The notes beneath the pieces were generated by a model. The model saw nothing but the letters and a program-made list of their open reading frames with translations. It did no database searches and was not told the DNA's origin. This document shows, in pieces, positions 17,016-24,897 of a stretch of DNA of 60,650 nucleotides. The stretch lies in assembly GCA_024404145.1 (NCBI GenBank), contig JAKSQK010000008.1, positions 1-60,650 of the forward strand, written 5' to 3'. Numbering within the stretch: position 1 is the first letter of the stretch; every line of letters begins with the position of its first letter. The translations under genes were made by a program, and so were the position numbers. This stretch comes from Clostridia bacterium. Lineage in GTDB: Bacteria > Bacillota > Clostridia > Oscillospirales > Acutalibacteraceae.

Positions 17016-17752
17016 AATTTTGCCTCTTTTCCTATTCCGTTAAGGCGCTGCATTTCCCTCTCGTTCAGCGGCCGCCATGCCCCTTGCGGAAGCATACCGA
17101 GTTTTACCCCTGCAATTTCGGTTCTTTTAAGTCTTAATACACTCAAATTTACCGCCTCGCACATTCTTCTGATTTGCCTGTTTCTTCCCTCGCTTATTAT
17201 GAAGATAAGAACCGTTCTGTCAGTTTTTCTGTCAACAACAAAAACATCGCACGGAAGAACGGGTTTGCCGTCAAGCGGAATTGTTCCGCCCGAAAGTTTC
17301 TCGATTATTTTATCGTCAACATCTCCCGCAACGGTTACTCTGTAAGTTTTGTTAACATGGCTTGACGGATGGGTAAGTTTGTTGGCAAGCTCGCCGTCAT
17401 TCGTCATAATCAAAAGCCCTTCGGAGTTTTTATCAAGTCTTCCTACGGGGAAAACCTTTGCCCCGACATCTTTCACAAGGTCGTTAACGCATTTTCGGTC
17501 ATATTCATCTGACATAGTAGTTACGAAGCCCCTCGGTTTATGTAGCATAATATAGACCTTTTCGTTTACCGCAACAACCCTTTTTCCTTTAACCGTTACC
17601 TTATCTCGCTTCGGGTCGACCTTATCGCCTAATGTTGCCGTTTTTCCGCCGACCTTAACCTTGCCGTCAAGAATAAGTTCCTCGGCCTTTCTTCTTGAAG
17701 CAATACCGCATTCCGATAAAAATTTTTGTAGTCTTATTTTGTTATCCTTCAT
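17012..17752 (-). CDS. rluB: 23S rRNA pseudouridine synthase, RluB type
   Basis: The 246-residue protein has an N-terminal S4 RNA-binding domain (RLQKFLSECGIASRRKAEELI, split over about 6-26) and a pseudouridine synthase core with the catalytic aspartate in VGRLDKNSEGLLIMTNDG and the motif EGRNRQIRRMCE. The family makes pseudouridine at 2605 of 23S rRNA. It overlaps dacF by 11 bases. In Clostridia rluB typically follows scpA-scpB, as here. Confidence 0.93.
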   Translation of the reverse strand: MKDNKIRLQKFLSECGIASRRKAEELILDGKVKVGGKTATLGDKVDPKRDKVTVKGKRVVAVNEKVYIMLHKPRGFVTTMSDEYDRKCVNDLVKDVGAKVFPVGRLDKNSEGLLIMTNDGELANKLTHPSSHVNKTYRVTVAGDVDDKIIEKLSGGTIPLDGKPVLPCDVFVVDRKTDRTVLIFIISEGRNRQIRRMCEAVNLSVLRLKRTEIAGVKLGMLPQGAWRPLNEREMQRLNGIGKEAKL

Positions 17753-18848
17753 TTATACCTCTGAAAATACAAAACAAATTTTGAAAGGTTTTTTCAAATT
17801 TTGTTATTTTTTTTGCGTTTATATTATTTTGAGCCCTTAAATTTTGCCGAGAAATTTCCTTATTATCGCAGTAAAATACGGCATATCCTACCGTTTCTCC
17901 CTGCCTTATCGGAGCATAGCAAAATTTAGGGGCATATATTTCTCTTGTTATTTTTTGTTCCTTTTTTGCGCAAACCGAAAACCCTTTTGCTTCGGTTTTT
18001 ACCGATTTTTTATCGGCTCCAATAATTTTTGTTTCAAAAAAGCGCTTATAAACCGTTTTTTTATCAACCGCCGAAATTCCGATGTTCAGAAGCCGTCGAT
18101 GGTCTTGCCAGTCATTCGGGTCGTTAAGCGTTACTGCGATAACGAACTTTCCGTCTTTGTTTGAAGCCGAAACCAAGCACCGCCCCGATTTTCTCGTAAA
18201 TCCCGTTTTAACACCTATTACATCATCATACATTCTTAAAAGTTTATTATGATTTGTGATTTTCCTTTTTTGCGGGGGATTCCCGAAACAAACGGTTGCG
18301 GTTTTTGAAGAAACGGCATTTCTGAATTCCTTATGCTTAAATGCCTCTCTTGTTATGAGCGCTAATTCATAAGCGGTTGTAAAATGATTTTCGGCATCAA
18401 GCCCCGAAGGGGTTGCGAAAGAGGTTGAATTAAGGGATAATTCCTTTGCCCTTTTATTCATTATTTCGGCAAATTTTTCGGTTGAACCGCCCAGCACTAC
18501 TGCAACGGCGTTAGCAGCATCGTTACCCGAGCAAAGCATCATTCCGTAAAGCAAATCTTTAAGTGAAATCCTATCTTCCGGCATTAGTCCCATAGATGTT
18601 CCTTCAACCAAAACCATCTGCCTTGTAACGGTAATTTCCTTATCCAAATTTCCGTATTCGCATAATAAAAGTGCCGTCATTATTTTTGTTGTACTTGCCA
18701 TAGGCAGAGAAATATCGGCGTTTTCGGCGTATATAATATCGCCGGTATCGCCGTTAATAACAACGCAGGATTTTGCCGACAAACCGCTAACACGATTTAC
18801 GCCACAGAAAATAACGCCGACAAGAATAAAAACAATTATTTTTTTCAT
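17742..18848 (-). CDS. dacF: D-alanyl-D-alanine carboxypeptidase, DacF type
   Basis: The protein trims the terminal D-Ala from peptidoglycan pentapeptides outside the membrane. A signal peptide covers about residues 1-25. The S11 triad is intact: S52-T-T-K55, S108-G-N110 and K215-T-G217. A C-terminal PBP5-type beta domain follows (about 275-345). In Bacillus the homologue next to spore genes is used in cortex formation; the neighbouring ytfJ supports a sporulation role but does not prove it. Confidence 0.92.
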   Translation of the reverse strand: MKKIIVFILVGVIFCGVNRVSGLSAKSCVVINGDTGDIIYAENADISLPMASTTKIMTALLLCEYGNLDKEITVTRQMVLVEGTSMGLMPEDRISLKDLLYGMMLCSGNDAANAVAVVLGGSTEKFAEIMNKRAKELSLNSTSFATPSGLDAENHFTTAYELALITREAFKHKEFRNAVSSKTATVCFGNPPQKRKITNHNKLLRMYDDVIGVKTGFTRKSGRCLVSASNKDGKFVIAVTLNDPNDWQDHRRLLNIGISAVDKKTVYKRFFETKIIGADKKSVKTEAKGFSVCAKKEQKITREIYAPKFCYAPIRQGETVGYAVFYCDNKEISRQNLRAQNNINAKKITKFEKTFQNLFCIFRGINEG

Positions 18849-18905
18849 AAAACTCCCCCGAAAAAAATTTTATGGCGGGAAAGTTTTTATTATTCTCTAT
18901 TTTTA

Positions 18906-19283
18906 TTATCCTATATCTTTTTTATCCTTCTTGAAAAGTGATTTAACCTTATCAAGAAGTTCCGGCGCCATATTTATTGCCTTATCAATAGTTCCGAGTT
19001 CGTTATAAATCGGCATCATATGGACATTTCCGTCATTTATTGCGATAAAAGCAACGGGGTTTATCGAAACTCCGGCTCCGCCGCCGCCGCCGAAAAGTTC
19101 GGCATTATTTTTGTTTGGAAAATCGCTTCCGCCGGTTGCAACGCCGAATGAAACCTTCGAAACGGGAATCAGAGTAATTCCGTCAACCGTGAGCGGTGTT
19201 CCGATAATCGTATCTGCATCAACCATAGTACGAAGATTATTAAGCGTTGAATCCATAATTCCGCCAATTTTGTTTTCAGCCAT
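18906..19283 (-). CDS. ytfJ: sporulation protein YtfJ/GerW family
   Basis: The protein has 125 residues. IIGTPLTVDGITLIPVSKVSFG (about 24-45, shown in two parts by its repeat of hydrophobic strands) is followed by a glycine run FGGGGGAGVSINPVAFI, the hallmark of the family. GerW is needed for spore germination protein function in Bacillus. The start overlaps the end of the DUF2953 gene by eight bases. DUF2953-ytfJ is a conserved pair downstream of scpB in spore-forming Clostridia. Confidence 0.9.
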   Translation of the reverse strand: MAENKIGGIMDSTLNNLRTMVDADTIIGTPLTVDGITLIPVSKVSFGVATGGSDFPNKNNAELFGGGGGAGVSINPVAFIAINDGNVHMMPIYNELGTIDKAINMAPELLDKVKSLFKKDKKDIG

Positions 19284-19890
19284 TTTTTTCTTCTTCCTTT
19301 ACAAATTTTTTATATTCCGTATATCCTTTAAGAGCGCCTACCAAGGCATAGATGAAATTACTTTTAATAAGAGCGGAGAATTCGGCTTTAACAGCCGTGT
19401 TATTAAAATCCGCACTAATGTCAATTTTTTTGTATTTAACCTTTGCGTTTTGGGTTATAAGCGAAAGCAAGGGATAAACCGCCGTACAAACAGAACCGTA
19501 AATTATCGCCGTTTTGGCGGCATCCTCAGAAGCAATAGCCAAATTGAGTTTAATATGCTCAAAATTGAGTTTCCTTAAAAACCAAATAAGTTTTTCGAGA
19601 ATGATTTTGGCAATTTTCGCAAAATATTTTATTGCCCCCGCCGTTCCGCTTTTTTCTTTTTGATTTACAAAAATTTTTTTAACGGTATTTTCTTTTTTGG
19701 GTTGTTCTTGCGGTTTTTTATCTTTATTTTTTTCTTTTTTCTTTGACTTTTTTGAATTAAATACCGTTATTCCGAAAAGTTTAACAGCAACAAAAAAATC
19801 GTCATTAAATTCCAAAAAAACCGAAATCGGCATAAAAACAAGCACCGCAAGAAACAGTATAATTGCAAAAACAATATAAAGAGCGGTCAT
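19276..19890 (-). CDS. DUF2953 domain-containing membrane protein
   Basis: The protein has 204 residues. One N-terminal transmembrane helix (about 1-22) is followed by a short beta region, a very lysine-rich linker (KKSKKKEKNKDKKPQEQPKK in the region 48-70) and a DUF2953 domain at about 95-200 with FEHIKLNLAIASEDAAKTAIIYG. The function is unknown; its fixed place between scpB and ytfJ suggests a sporulation-linked role. The start overlaps scpB by four bases. Confidence 0.8.
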   Translation of the reverse strand: MTALYIVFAIILFLAVLVFMPISVFLEFNDDFFVAVKLFGITVFNSKKSKKKEKNKDKKPQEQPKKENTVKKIFVNQKEKSGTAGAIKYFAKIAKIILEKLIWFLRKLNFEHIKLNLAIASEDAAKTAIIYGSVCTAVYPLLSLITQNAKVKYKKIDISADFNNTAVKAEFSALIKSNFIYALVGALKGYTEYKKFVKEEEKNG

Positions 19891-20468
19891 TCCTCTTCTA
19901 CCTTTACATCTATTTCGTCCATTGCAAGTTGTTCTCCGACATCGTTTATCTGCGGTTTATCTTCGGGGAGTTTCGGAAGTTCCGACAAGTCGCTTATTGA
20001 AAAACAACGCAGAAAATTCTTTGTTGTACCGTAAAGCAGCGGTCTTCCGGGAAGTTCAAGCCGTCCTCTTTCTTCTATTAGGCCCTTCTCAACAAGTGTT
20101 GTCATAACGCCTGAACAGTCAACACCCCTGACCTGCTCAACAAACGATTTTGTAACGGGCTGATTATAGGCGACAACCGATAAAACTTCAAGCGCCGCCG
20201 GAGAAAGCGGAGTTCTGCGCTTTATATCGAAAGCCCGTTTTATATATTCGGCATACTGCTCATCAGACGCAAGTTGATAAGAATTTTGAAGTCTTAATAG
20301 CATTATTCCCATTTTTTGCTCTTTAAGTCTTTCTTGAAGCAACTTTGCCGTTTCCTCAATTTTTTCGGGTTTTTCTTCAAAAACGGTCGAAAGTCTGTCG
20401 ATGCTCATCGGTTCTCCCGATGAAAACAAAACCGAGAGCAATGCCGATATTTTTTGTTCTTTATTCAT
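19887..20468 (-). CDS. scpB: segregation and condensation protein ScpB
   Basis: A 193-residue protein of two winged-helix domains, with the family motif LSPAALEVLSVVAYNQPVTK (about 91-110) and GRLELPGRPLLYGTT. ScpB dimers bind ScpA and with it the SMC ATPase to form the condensin complex. The start overlaps scpA by four bases. Confidence 0.95.
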   Translation of the reverse strand: MNKEQKISALLSVLFSSGEPMSIDRLSTVFEEKPEKIEETAKLLQERLKEQKMGIMLLRLQNSYQLASDEQYAEYIKRAFDIKRRTPLSPAALEVLSVVAYNQPVTKSFVEQVRGVDCSGVMTTLVEKGLIEERGRLELPGRPLLYGTTKNFLRCFSISDLSELPKLPEDKPQINDVGEQLAMDEIDVKVEEE

Positions 20469-21184
20469 CTTTTATGCTCCTTTATAAGGGTTATCTCCGC
20501 ATTTTCGGGAGTATCTCCCGAAAGTTTAACTCGGTTTGCTTTGCATAGTTCTAAAACAGCCAAAAAAGTTGCAACAAGTTCCGACCTGCTGTTGGCTGAA
20601 CTATAAAGTGTACTTAGCTTTTTCTTTCCGCCCTTAACCAGATTACGCATAACAAAAACGATTTTTGAAGATACCGCAAAAATCTTTCTCGCAACGATTT
20701 TTGTAAACGGGGCAACACTCGGCGGAAGTTTCCGCTTTCCTCTTCCAACCGCTTCCGCATATGCCGAAAGCAAAATTTCGGGCTCATGAACTAGTTCGTA
20801 GGTTTTATCAAAATCGTATTCGGCAGGAAGGCGGACAAACCTATCAAAGCCGAGCATCATACCCGAAAGTTTTTGCGCCATTTCCCTGCAAATTTGATAT
20901 TCGATAAGTTCTCCCGTTAGTTCTTCCTTTAACTGCTCAATGTCCTCATGTTTCGGCAAAAGACTAACGGTTTTTATGTAGATAAGTCTTGACGCCATTG
21001 TTATAAACTCACTTGCAATATCCATTTCCTGCGCCTTGAACTTTTCAATTTGTTCGAGATACTGGTCGATTAAAACGGTGAGGTTGATATCAAAAATATT
21101 CAGTTTGTTTTTCGCTATGAGCTGCAAAAGAAGGTCAAGAGGACCTTCAAAGTTTTCGATTTTATACGAAAGCTCTACTTCCAT
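20465..21184 (-). CDS. scpA: segregation and condensation protein ScpA (kleisin)
   Basis: The 239-residue kleisin subunit of the SMC-ScpAB complex. The N-terminal motif FEGPLDLLLQLI is intact, followed by the helical SMC-binding segment and a C-terminal winged helix (FLAVLELCKANRV). scpB follows with a four-base overlap and the site-2 protease gene ends 15 bases upstream. Confidence 0.95.
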   Translation of the reverse strand: MEVELSYKIENFEGPLDLLLQLIAKNKLNIFDINLTVLIDQYLEQIEKFKAQEMDIASEFITMASRLIYIKTVSLLPKHEDIEQLKEELTGELIEYQICREMAQKLSGMMLGFDRFVRLPAEYDFDKTYELVHEPEILLSAYAEAVGRGKRKLPPSVAPFTKIVARKIFAVSSKIVFVMRNLVKGGKKKLSTLYSSANSRSELVATFLAVLELCKANRVKLSGDTPENAEITLIKEHKR

Positions 21185-21199
21185 TTTTCACACTCCGAG

Positions 21200-21871
21200 T
21201 TAAAAAATGTTGACAATAAACGACACAACATACCATAAACCGTTGATAATTGCGTTTGAAATATAAGAAAGGGGCAAATCGAGAACACCAAGGTAAATAA
21301 GCGCAAACACGCCCAAAATAAGATATCTTTCATAACGCATAAGTTTATAATAAATTTTGTCGGGTAAAAAGGCATTAAGAATTCTCGAACCGTCAAGCGG
21401 AGGTATCGGAATAAGGTTGAATACGGCAAGAGAAACATTTATCTCAATAATGAACACCAAAAAAATCTGAACATAAGTTAAAATAACATTTTTAAGAATA
21501 ATCGGCTCAATTACCGCTAAAATAAGCATAGTTATAAAAGCGACTAATATGTTCGAAACAGGCCCTGCCAAAGCCGTAATAGCCATACCGGCTTTCGGGT
21601 TTTTGAAATTGCGCATATTAACCGAAACCGGTTTTGCCCAACCGAATCCGAAAATAATAATACAAAGGGCGCCGAAATAATCTATATGCGCAAGTGGGTT
21701 AAGCGTCAGCCGTCCTTCATATTTAGGGGTTGGGTCGCCTAATTTTGTTGCAATAAATCCATGCGCAAATTCATGAATCGGGAGAGTTAAAAATATTACA
21801 ACAAGCGATGAAAAAATATAAGCTATAACCGTTGGAAAAGAAATTCCGCCTCTTAAAAGATTAAATAACAT
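21200..21871 (-). CDS. site-2 protease family zinc metalloprotease
   Basis: A 223-residue M50-type intramembrane protease with five or six transmembrane helices. The zinc motif HEFAHG is in the first helices and the second ligand motif PIPPLDGSR near residue 160. These short YwhC/M50 proteins are common upstream of scpA in Firmicutes; the substrate is unknown. Its leader carries an imperfect helix CGAAGCA/TGCTTCG and an AATAATAAT block like those in the next gene's leader. Confidence 0.88.
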   Translation of the reverse strand: MLFNLLRGGISFPTVIAYIFSSLVVIFLTLPIHEFAHGFIATKLGDPTPKYEGRLTLNPLAHIDYFGALCIIIFGFGWAKPVSVNMRNFKNPKAGMAITALAGPVSNILVAFITMLILAVIEPIILKNVILTYVQIFLVFIIEINVSLAVFNLIPIPPLDGSRILNAFLPDKIYYKLMRYERYLILGVFALIYLGVLDLPLSYISNAIINGLWYVVSFIVNIF

Positions 21872-22053
21872 ATTTTACCTCAAAAACATTTTATAATACT
21901 GCTTGTTTGCTTTACTTAAAAAGGTTATCGCAAAGATATTTTATCTATTGATTTACGAGTATTTTAACGAAGCACAGCGGAAAATTATTATTCCAAAATC
22001 TGATTCGGGTTTGAATGCTTCGGTATTGCGTTACCTTCAAGATTAAATTTTTT

Positions 22054-23118
22054 CTACAAAATCAAAAGTTCTTTTGAACTCTTTGTTATATTTTCAAACG
22101 AATTATCGTTTATTATTACCATATCCTCAATTCTAACGCCGAATTTATTTTCCAAATAAATTCCCGGCTCAACGGTTAAAACCATACCGCTTTTAAGAGC
22201 CGTTTCGCATCTTGTATTAAACGACGGATTTTCATGAATTTCTATTCCGACGCTATGACCGAGACCATGCCCAAAGCAACCCTCATATCCCGATTTATTT
22301 ATAAAATCTCTTGCACAAAAATCGACATCTTTACATATAACATCGGGTTTAATATTTTCAAAAGCAATTTCCTGCGCTTTTAGTACGGTATCGTAAACCT
22401 TTCTCTGCTCATCGGTAACAAAGCCGACTGCAACCGTTCTTGTCATATCGCTTCTGTATCCGCCGATAACGGCGCCGAAATCCATTGTAACAAAATCGCC
22501 GTTTTCGATTTTTTTATCGGTGGGAACACCGTGAGGCAACGATGAATTTTTGCCCGAAACAACTATAAAATCAAAAGAAATGCCCTCGCTGCCTAAACCT
22601 CGCAAATAAAACTCCATTTGAAGTGCAATTTCCTTTTCGGTTTTTCCCGACTTGATTTTTTCAAGTATATACGAAAAGGTTTTATCGGTAATCTCTTGCG
22701 CTTTTTTAATGTTTTCTATCTCTCTTGCCGACTTAACACTTCTAAGCAGTTCCAACATTTCCCCGATTTTATTATCAGAAGAAATATCGGCAAGAAAACT
22801 TTTTTTATATAGCGAAAATTCTCCGAGCGTTATTTTATCGCATTCGGTAAAAACCGTTTTTATGCCCTGCGTTTTGCAAATATCGTTTATTTGAGAAATT
22901 GTTTTTGTAAGAAGCAAAACCTCAAAATTTTTAACCTCTCTTTTTGCCTTCTCAAAATAACGGAAATCAATGAGAAAATAGGCGCTTTTTCTTGTGAGTA
23001 AAACTATTCCGTCGCTCGAACTGAAACCCGTTAAATAAAAACGGTTTGCATCGCTTTTTATTATTGCGGCTTCATCATCATTTAAGGAATTTTGAAGTTT
23101 TTCTATAACCTTTTCCAT
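22054..23118 (-). CDS. M24 family Xaa-Pro peptidase
   Basis: The protein has 354 residues. The N-terminal creatinase-like domain (about 1-125) precedes a pita-bread domain that holds all metal ligands: MDFGAVIGGYRSDMTR, GHGLGHSVGIEIHE, LTVEPGIY and RIEDMV. It cleaves the X-Pro bond of peptides, probably in the cytoplasm. The start is ATG 23118, six bases after GGTG; a longer frame to 23130 starts inside the RBS. The leader (23143-23230) can fold into alternative hairpins and a promoter lies at 23243. Confidence 0.92.
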   Translation of the reverse strand: MEKVIEKLQNSLNDDEAAIIKSDANRFYLTGFSSSDGIVLLTRKSAYFLIDFRYFEKAKREVKNFEVLLLTKTISQINDICKTQGIKTVFTECDKITLGEFSLYKKSFLADISSDNKIGEMLELLRSVKSAREIENIKKAQEITDKTFSYILEKIKSGKTEKEIALQMEFYLRGLGSEGISFDFIVVSGKNSSLPHGVPTDKKIENGDFVTMDFGAVIGGYRSDMTRTVAVGFVTDEQRKVYDTVLKAQEIAFENIKPDVICKDVDFCARDFINKSGYEGCFGHGLGHSVGIEIHENPSFNTRCETALKSGMVLTVEPGIYLENKFGVRIEDMVIINDNSFENITKSSKELLIL

Positions 23119-23142
23119 AAAAATCACCATTTCTTTTTCAGC

Positions 23143-23230
23143 GACACAAAATACTAAGAAAATCCACCGAAACAGTGATTATTATTTCGCATCTGTTTCG
23201 GTTCCAGCGCAGGTGGCGAAAGTATATGCC
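23143..23230 (-). promoter_or_regulatory. structured leader of the M24 peptidase gene (candidate cis-RNA)
   Basis: A 10-bp perfect hairpin ACCGAAACAG/CTGTTTCGGT (23166-23175 and 23193-23202) with a 17-base loop lies between promoter and RBS. The GAAA in it can instead pair with an upstream CTTTC, giving two exclusive folds. Outer arms GGCATATAC and GTAT-TTT-GTGTC can close the whole leader with wobble pairs. Block order matches the leader at 6940-7031. Confidence 0.45.
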
Positions 23231-23242
23231 TATTCATCATCT

Positions 23243-23271
23243 ATTATATACCAAAAACCGCATTTTTTCAA
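23243..23271 (-). promoter_or_regulatory. promoter of the M24 peptidase gene
   Basis: TTGAAA, 17 bases, TATAAT on the minus strand. Transcription would start near 23236, giving a leader of about 115 bases. Confidence 0.75.
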
Positions 23272-23289
23272 GAGAAATATATATATAAA

Positions 23290-23314
23290 AACGGCGCTTA
23301 ATACAAGCGCCGTT
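23290..23314 (-). terminator. terminator after the zinc-ribbon gene
   Basis: A 10-bp stem AACGGCGCTT/AAGCGCCGTT with a five-base loop, followed on the minus strand by TTTTATATAT. It would end transcription from the gene at 23416. Confidence 0.75.
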
Positions 23315-23338
23315 AAAATATTTTTATAAGCATAATTT

Positions 23339-23379
23339 ATGCACCCCCCAAAAGTTATTCATACTCTTGGGGGGTGCAT
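23339..23379. repeat. GC-rich perfect palindrome
   Basis: Arms ATGCACCCCCCAA (23339-23351) and its exact complement (23367-23379) surround a 15-base loop. A six-C/six-G run is unusual in this AT-rich DNA. It follows the stop of the zinc-ribbon gene on the minus strand and is separate from the terminator at 23290. There is no T-run, so it is not a simple terminator. Confidence 0.8.
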
Positions 23380-23415
23380 ATCAAGGTCGCCAAGGGGTAC
23401 TTAGGCGAGACAAGA

Positions 23416-23703
23416 CTAAGATTTGAAATTGTAACCGCAGTCATGACAATAGAATATTCGCTTATTGCCGGAAAACCATTTTCGGCATCGCCAAATATAA
23501 CCTTTGCCCATACTCTTTTTTATCATTGCTATCCATATATCAAAACAGCAAAAAACAAAAAGTCCTACGATCCATTTAATAAAAATCCAAAAAATATAAA
23601 TCCAACCGAAAAGGAGGGTCCAAAGACAACCGTGTTTACTTCTTTCGTTTGAAAGCTGAACATGATTACTGCCACACCTCGGGCACTGTTTATTTACAGC
23701 CAC
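23416..23703 (-). CDS. zinc-ribbon membrane protein
   Basis: The protein has 95 residues. CPRCGSNHV at the start and CHDCGYNF at the end supply two CxxC pairs of a zinc ribbon, with two hydrophobic segments between them (about 27-62). This split-ribbon arrangement is seen in many small Firmicutes proteins with no known function. It lies at the edge of the accessory region and is followed by a terminator and a GC-rich palindrome. Confidence 0.65.
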   Translation of the reverse strand: MAVNKQCPRCGSNHVQLSNERSKHGCLWTLLFGWIYIFWIFIKWIVGLFVFCCFDIWIAMIKKSMGKGYIWRCRKWFSGNKRIFYCHDCGYNFKS

Positions 23704-23805
23704 TTTTTATCCCCCTTAAATTTCTTTTATCTTATTTTATACTACTTTATGCGATTTGTCAATAGAAAATCGTATTTTTGTTATAATAAAATCAGAGGTG
23801 ATTCA

Positions 23806-23961
23806 ATGAAGCCGCTAAAAGAAAAAATAAGCATTACCGTTGACAGCGATGTTCTTGAAAAAATAAAGGACAAAGCCGAAGCCGATGACCGTTCGCTTTC
23901 GCAATATATAAATATCGTATTAAAAGAACACTTGAAAGAAAAAACTACCGCCGACGGTTAA
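23806..23961 (+). CDS. small ribbon-helix-helix DNA-binding protein
   Basis: The protein has 51 residues. ISITVDSDVLEKIKDKAEAD followed by RSLSQYINIVLKEHL is the beta-strand/helix/helix pattern of Arc/CopG proteins. RBS GAGGTGATT precedes ATG 23806; the longer upstream reading frame is not coding. Such proteins are often antitoxins or plasmid copy regulators, but no toxin gene is next to it; the terminator at 23943 directly follows, so it stands alone. Confidence 0.7.
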   Translation: MKPLKEKISITVDSDVLEKIKDKAEADDRSLSQYINIVLKEHLKEKTTADG

Positions 23962-23978
23962 TTCCGTTGGCGGTAGTT
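23943..23978 (+). terminator. terminator of the ribbon-helix-helix gene
   Basis: A 15-bp stem AACTACCGCCGACGG and complement (one wobble) with loop TTAATT; the stop codon lies in the loop. The stem is followed by TTATTAT. Confidence 0.8.
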
Positions 23979-24024
23979 TATTATGATGATTTTTAAGTAC
24001 TTGCTCGTTTCTCTCGCAGTAGTG

Positions 24025-24053
24025 TTTTAGTATGTAAAATGATTATACTAAAA
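24025..24053. repeat. inverted repeat resembling the AbrB-gene operator
   Basis: Arms TTTTAGTAT (24025-24033) and ATACTAAAA (24045-24053). The elements TAGTATG and ATTATACTA recur in the larger palindrome at 25841-25875 at the other end of the ABC operon. It may be a second binding site of the AbrB-like protein or an end repeat of the island. Confidence 0.5.
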
Positions 24054-24066
24054 ATAACACAATAAA

Positions 24067-24108
24067 ATCATGGTGGAGCCGTGATGATATACCAAGCCTA
24101 CGGCTTGG
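24067..24108. repeat. modular mini-hairpin repeats, left side of the ABC island
   Basis: Two short hairpins in tandem, ATCATGG/CCGTGAT (one wobble) and CCAAGCC-TAC-GGCTTGG, joined by GATGATATA. The same style of hairpins separated by ATCAT/ATGAT linkers forms the array at 26121-26200. Confidence 0.65.
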
Positions 24109-24113
24109 ATAAA

Positions 24114-24152
24114 CAAAGAACACACTTTTGTCTGCCAAAAGTGTGTTCTTTG
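24114..24152 (-). terminator. long hairpin, probable terminator of the ABC operon
   Basis: A 17-bp perfect stem (24114-24130 and 24136-24152) with loop TCTGC, followed on the minus strand by TTTATCC. It lies 92 bases past the permease stop codon. Confidence 0.6.
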
Positions 24153-24243
24153 TTGCCTAAAAGCGCTCAAAAGGTACATTTTCAAACTAAAAAACATAAA
24201 AAGTATACCTTAAGTAGTCAGTTGTTTTATACCTATTGCCGAC

Positions 24244-24897
24244 TTATAAATCGATTCTTTCAAATATTTGCTCTGATTTTTTTATGCCGAAGCTCGTAAG
24301 CACAACGAATAAGAGCAATCCTATACACAAGACGGCACCCTGTGGAAAAAGGCGATCGAACCCGAAAGAATTAAAGGAATCCATACCCGACAAGTGGTGC
24401 AGTGCTTCGGCGATAACGATCACGATAAAAGAAATAATGCAGTATGCAATAAACGGCTTGCCGAAATAAAATGCGGTTTTAAAAAATCCACCCACAAAAA
24501 CAACATTGAATAGGCCGAAAATCAACAGGGCAAAACCGAGAAAGGAGAGGTTGGCGCACATCAGCGCGTTTGCTGTGTAAATGGCGGCATCTTTAAAAAG
24601 CAGCATTCGAATCAAAGTGATCACCGTCATCAGAATAAAACTGCAGCATTCGATCAGTACTGTAAACACAAACTTGCTTTTTACCACATCGGCTTTTGCA
24701 ACGGGAAGCAATAGCGAGTATTGAATGTCATTGTTTTCACGCATGGTCTGAAAAGAATAAAAGATCCCGAGGGTCGTAAAAAAAGCGCCGAGCAAAATCG
24801 GATATCCCGGTACAAAAGTCAAGAATGCCGCCGCTATGAAAATATAAGAAAGCGGGGAGGCAGACAGTTTCAGTTCTTTATAAATCAGCTTCGTCAT
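24244..24897 (-). CDS. ABC-2 type transporter permease
   Basis: The 217-residue protein has six predicted transmembrane helices in three pairs and starts MTKLIYKELKLS, the cytosolic lead typical of ABC-2 permeases. The motif MRENNDIQYSLLLPVAKADVVKSK after the second helix (residues about 52-75) is typical of the ABC2_membrane_5-like group (often annotated as bacitracin/lantibiotic or unknown exporters). It overlaps the ATPase gene by 20 bases. The substrate cannot be told. Confidence 0.85.
   Translation of the reverse strand: MTKLIYKELKLSASPLSYIFIAAAFLTFVPGYPILLGAFFTTLGIFYSFQTMRENNDIQYSLLLPVAKADVVKSKFVFTVLIECCSFILMTVITLIRMLLFKDAAIYTANALMCANLSFLGFALLIFGLFNVVFVGGFFKTAFYFGKPFIAYCIISFIVIVIAEALHHLSGMDSFNSFGFDRLFPQGAVLCIGLLLFVVLTSFGIKKSEQIFERIDL

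Noticed and set aside
23143..23230. T-box-like TGGAACCG in the M24 peptidase leader
   Set aside because: The leader from promoter to start is only about 115 bases; there is no stem I with specifier loop and the antiterminator bulge consensus is not complete.
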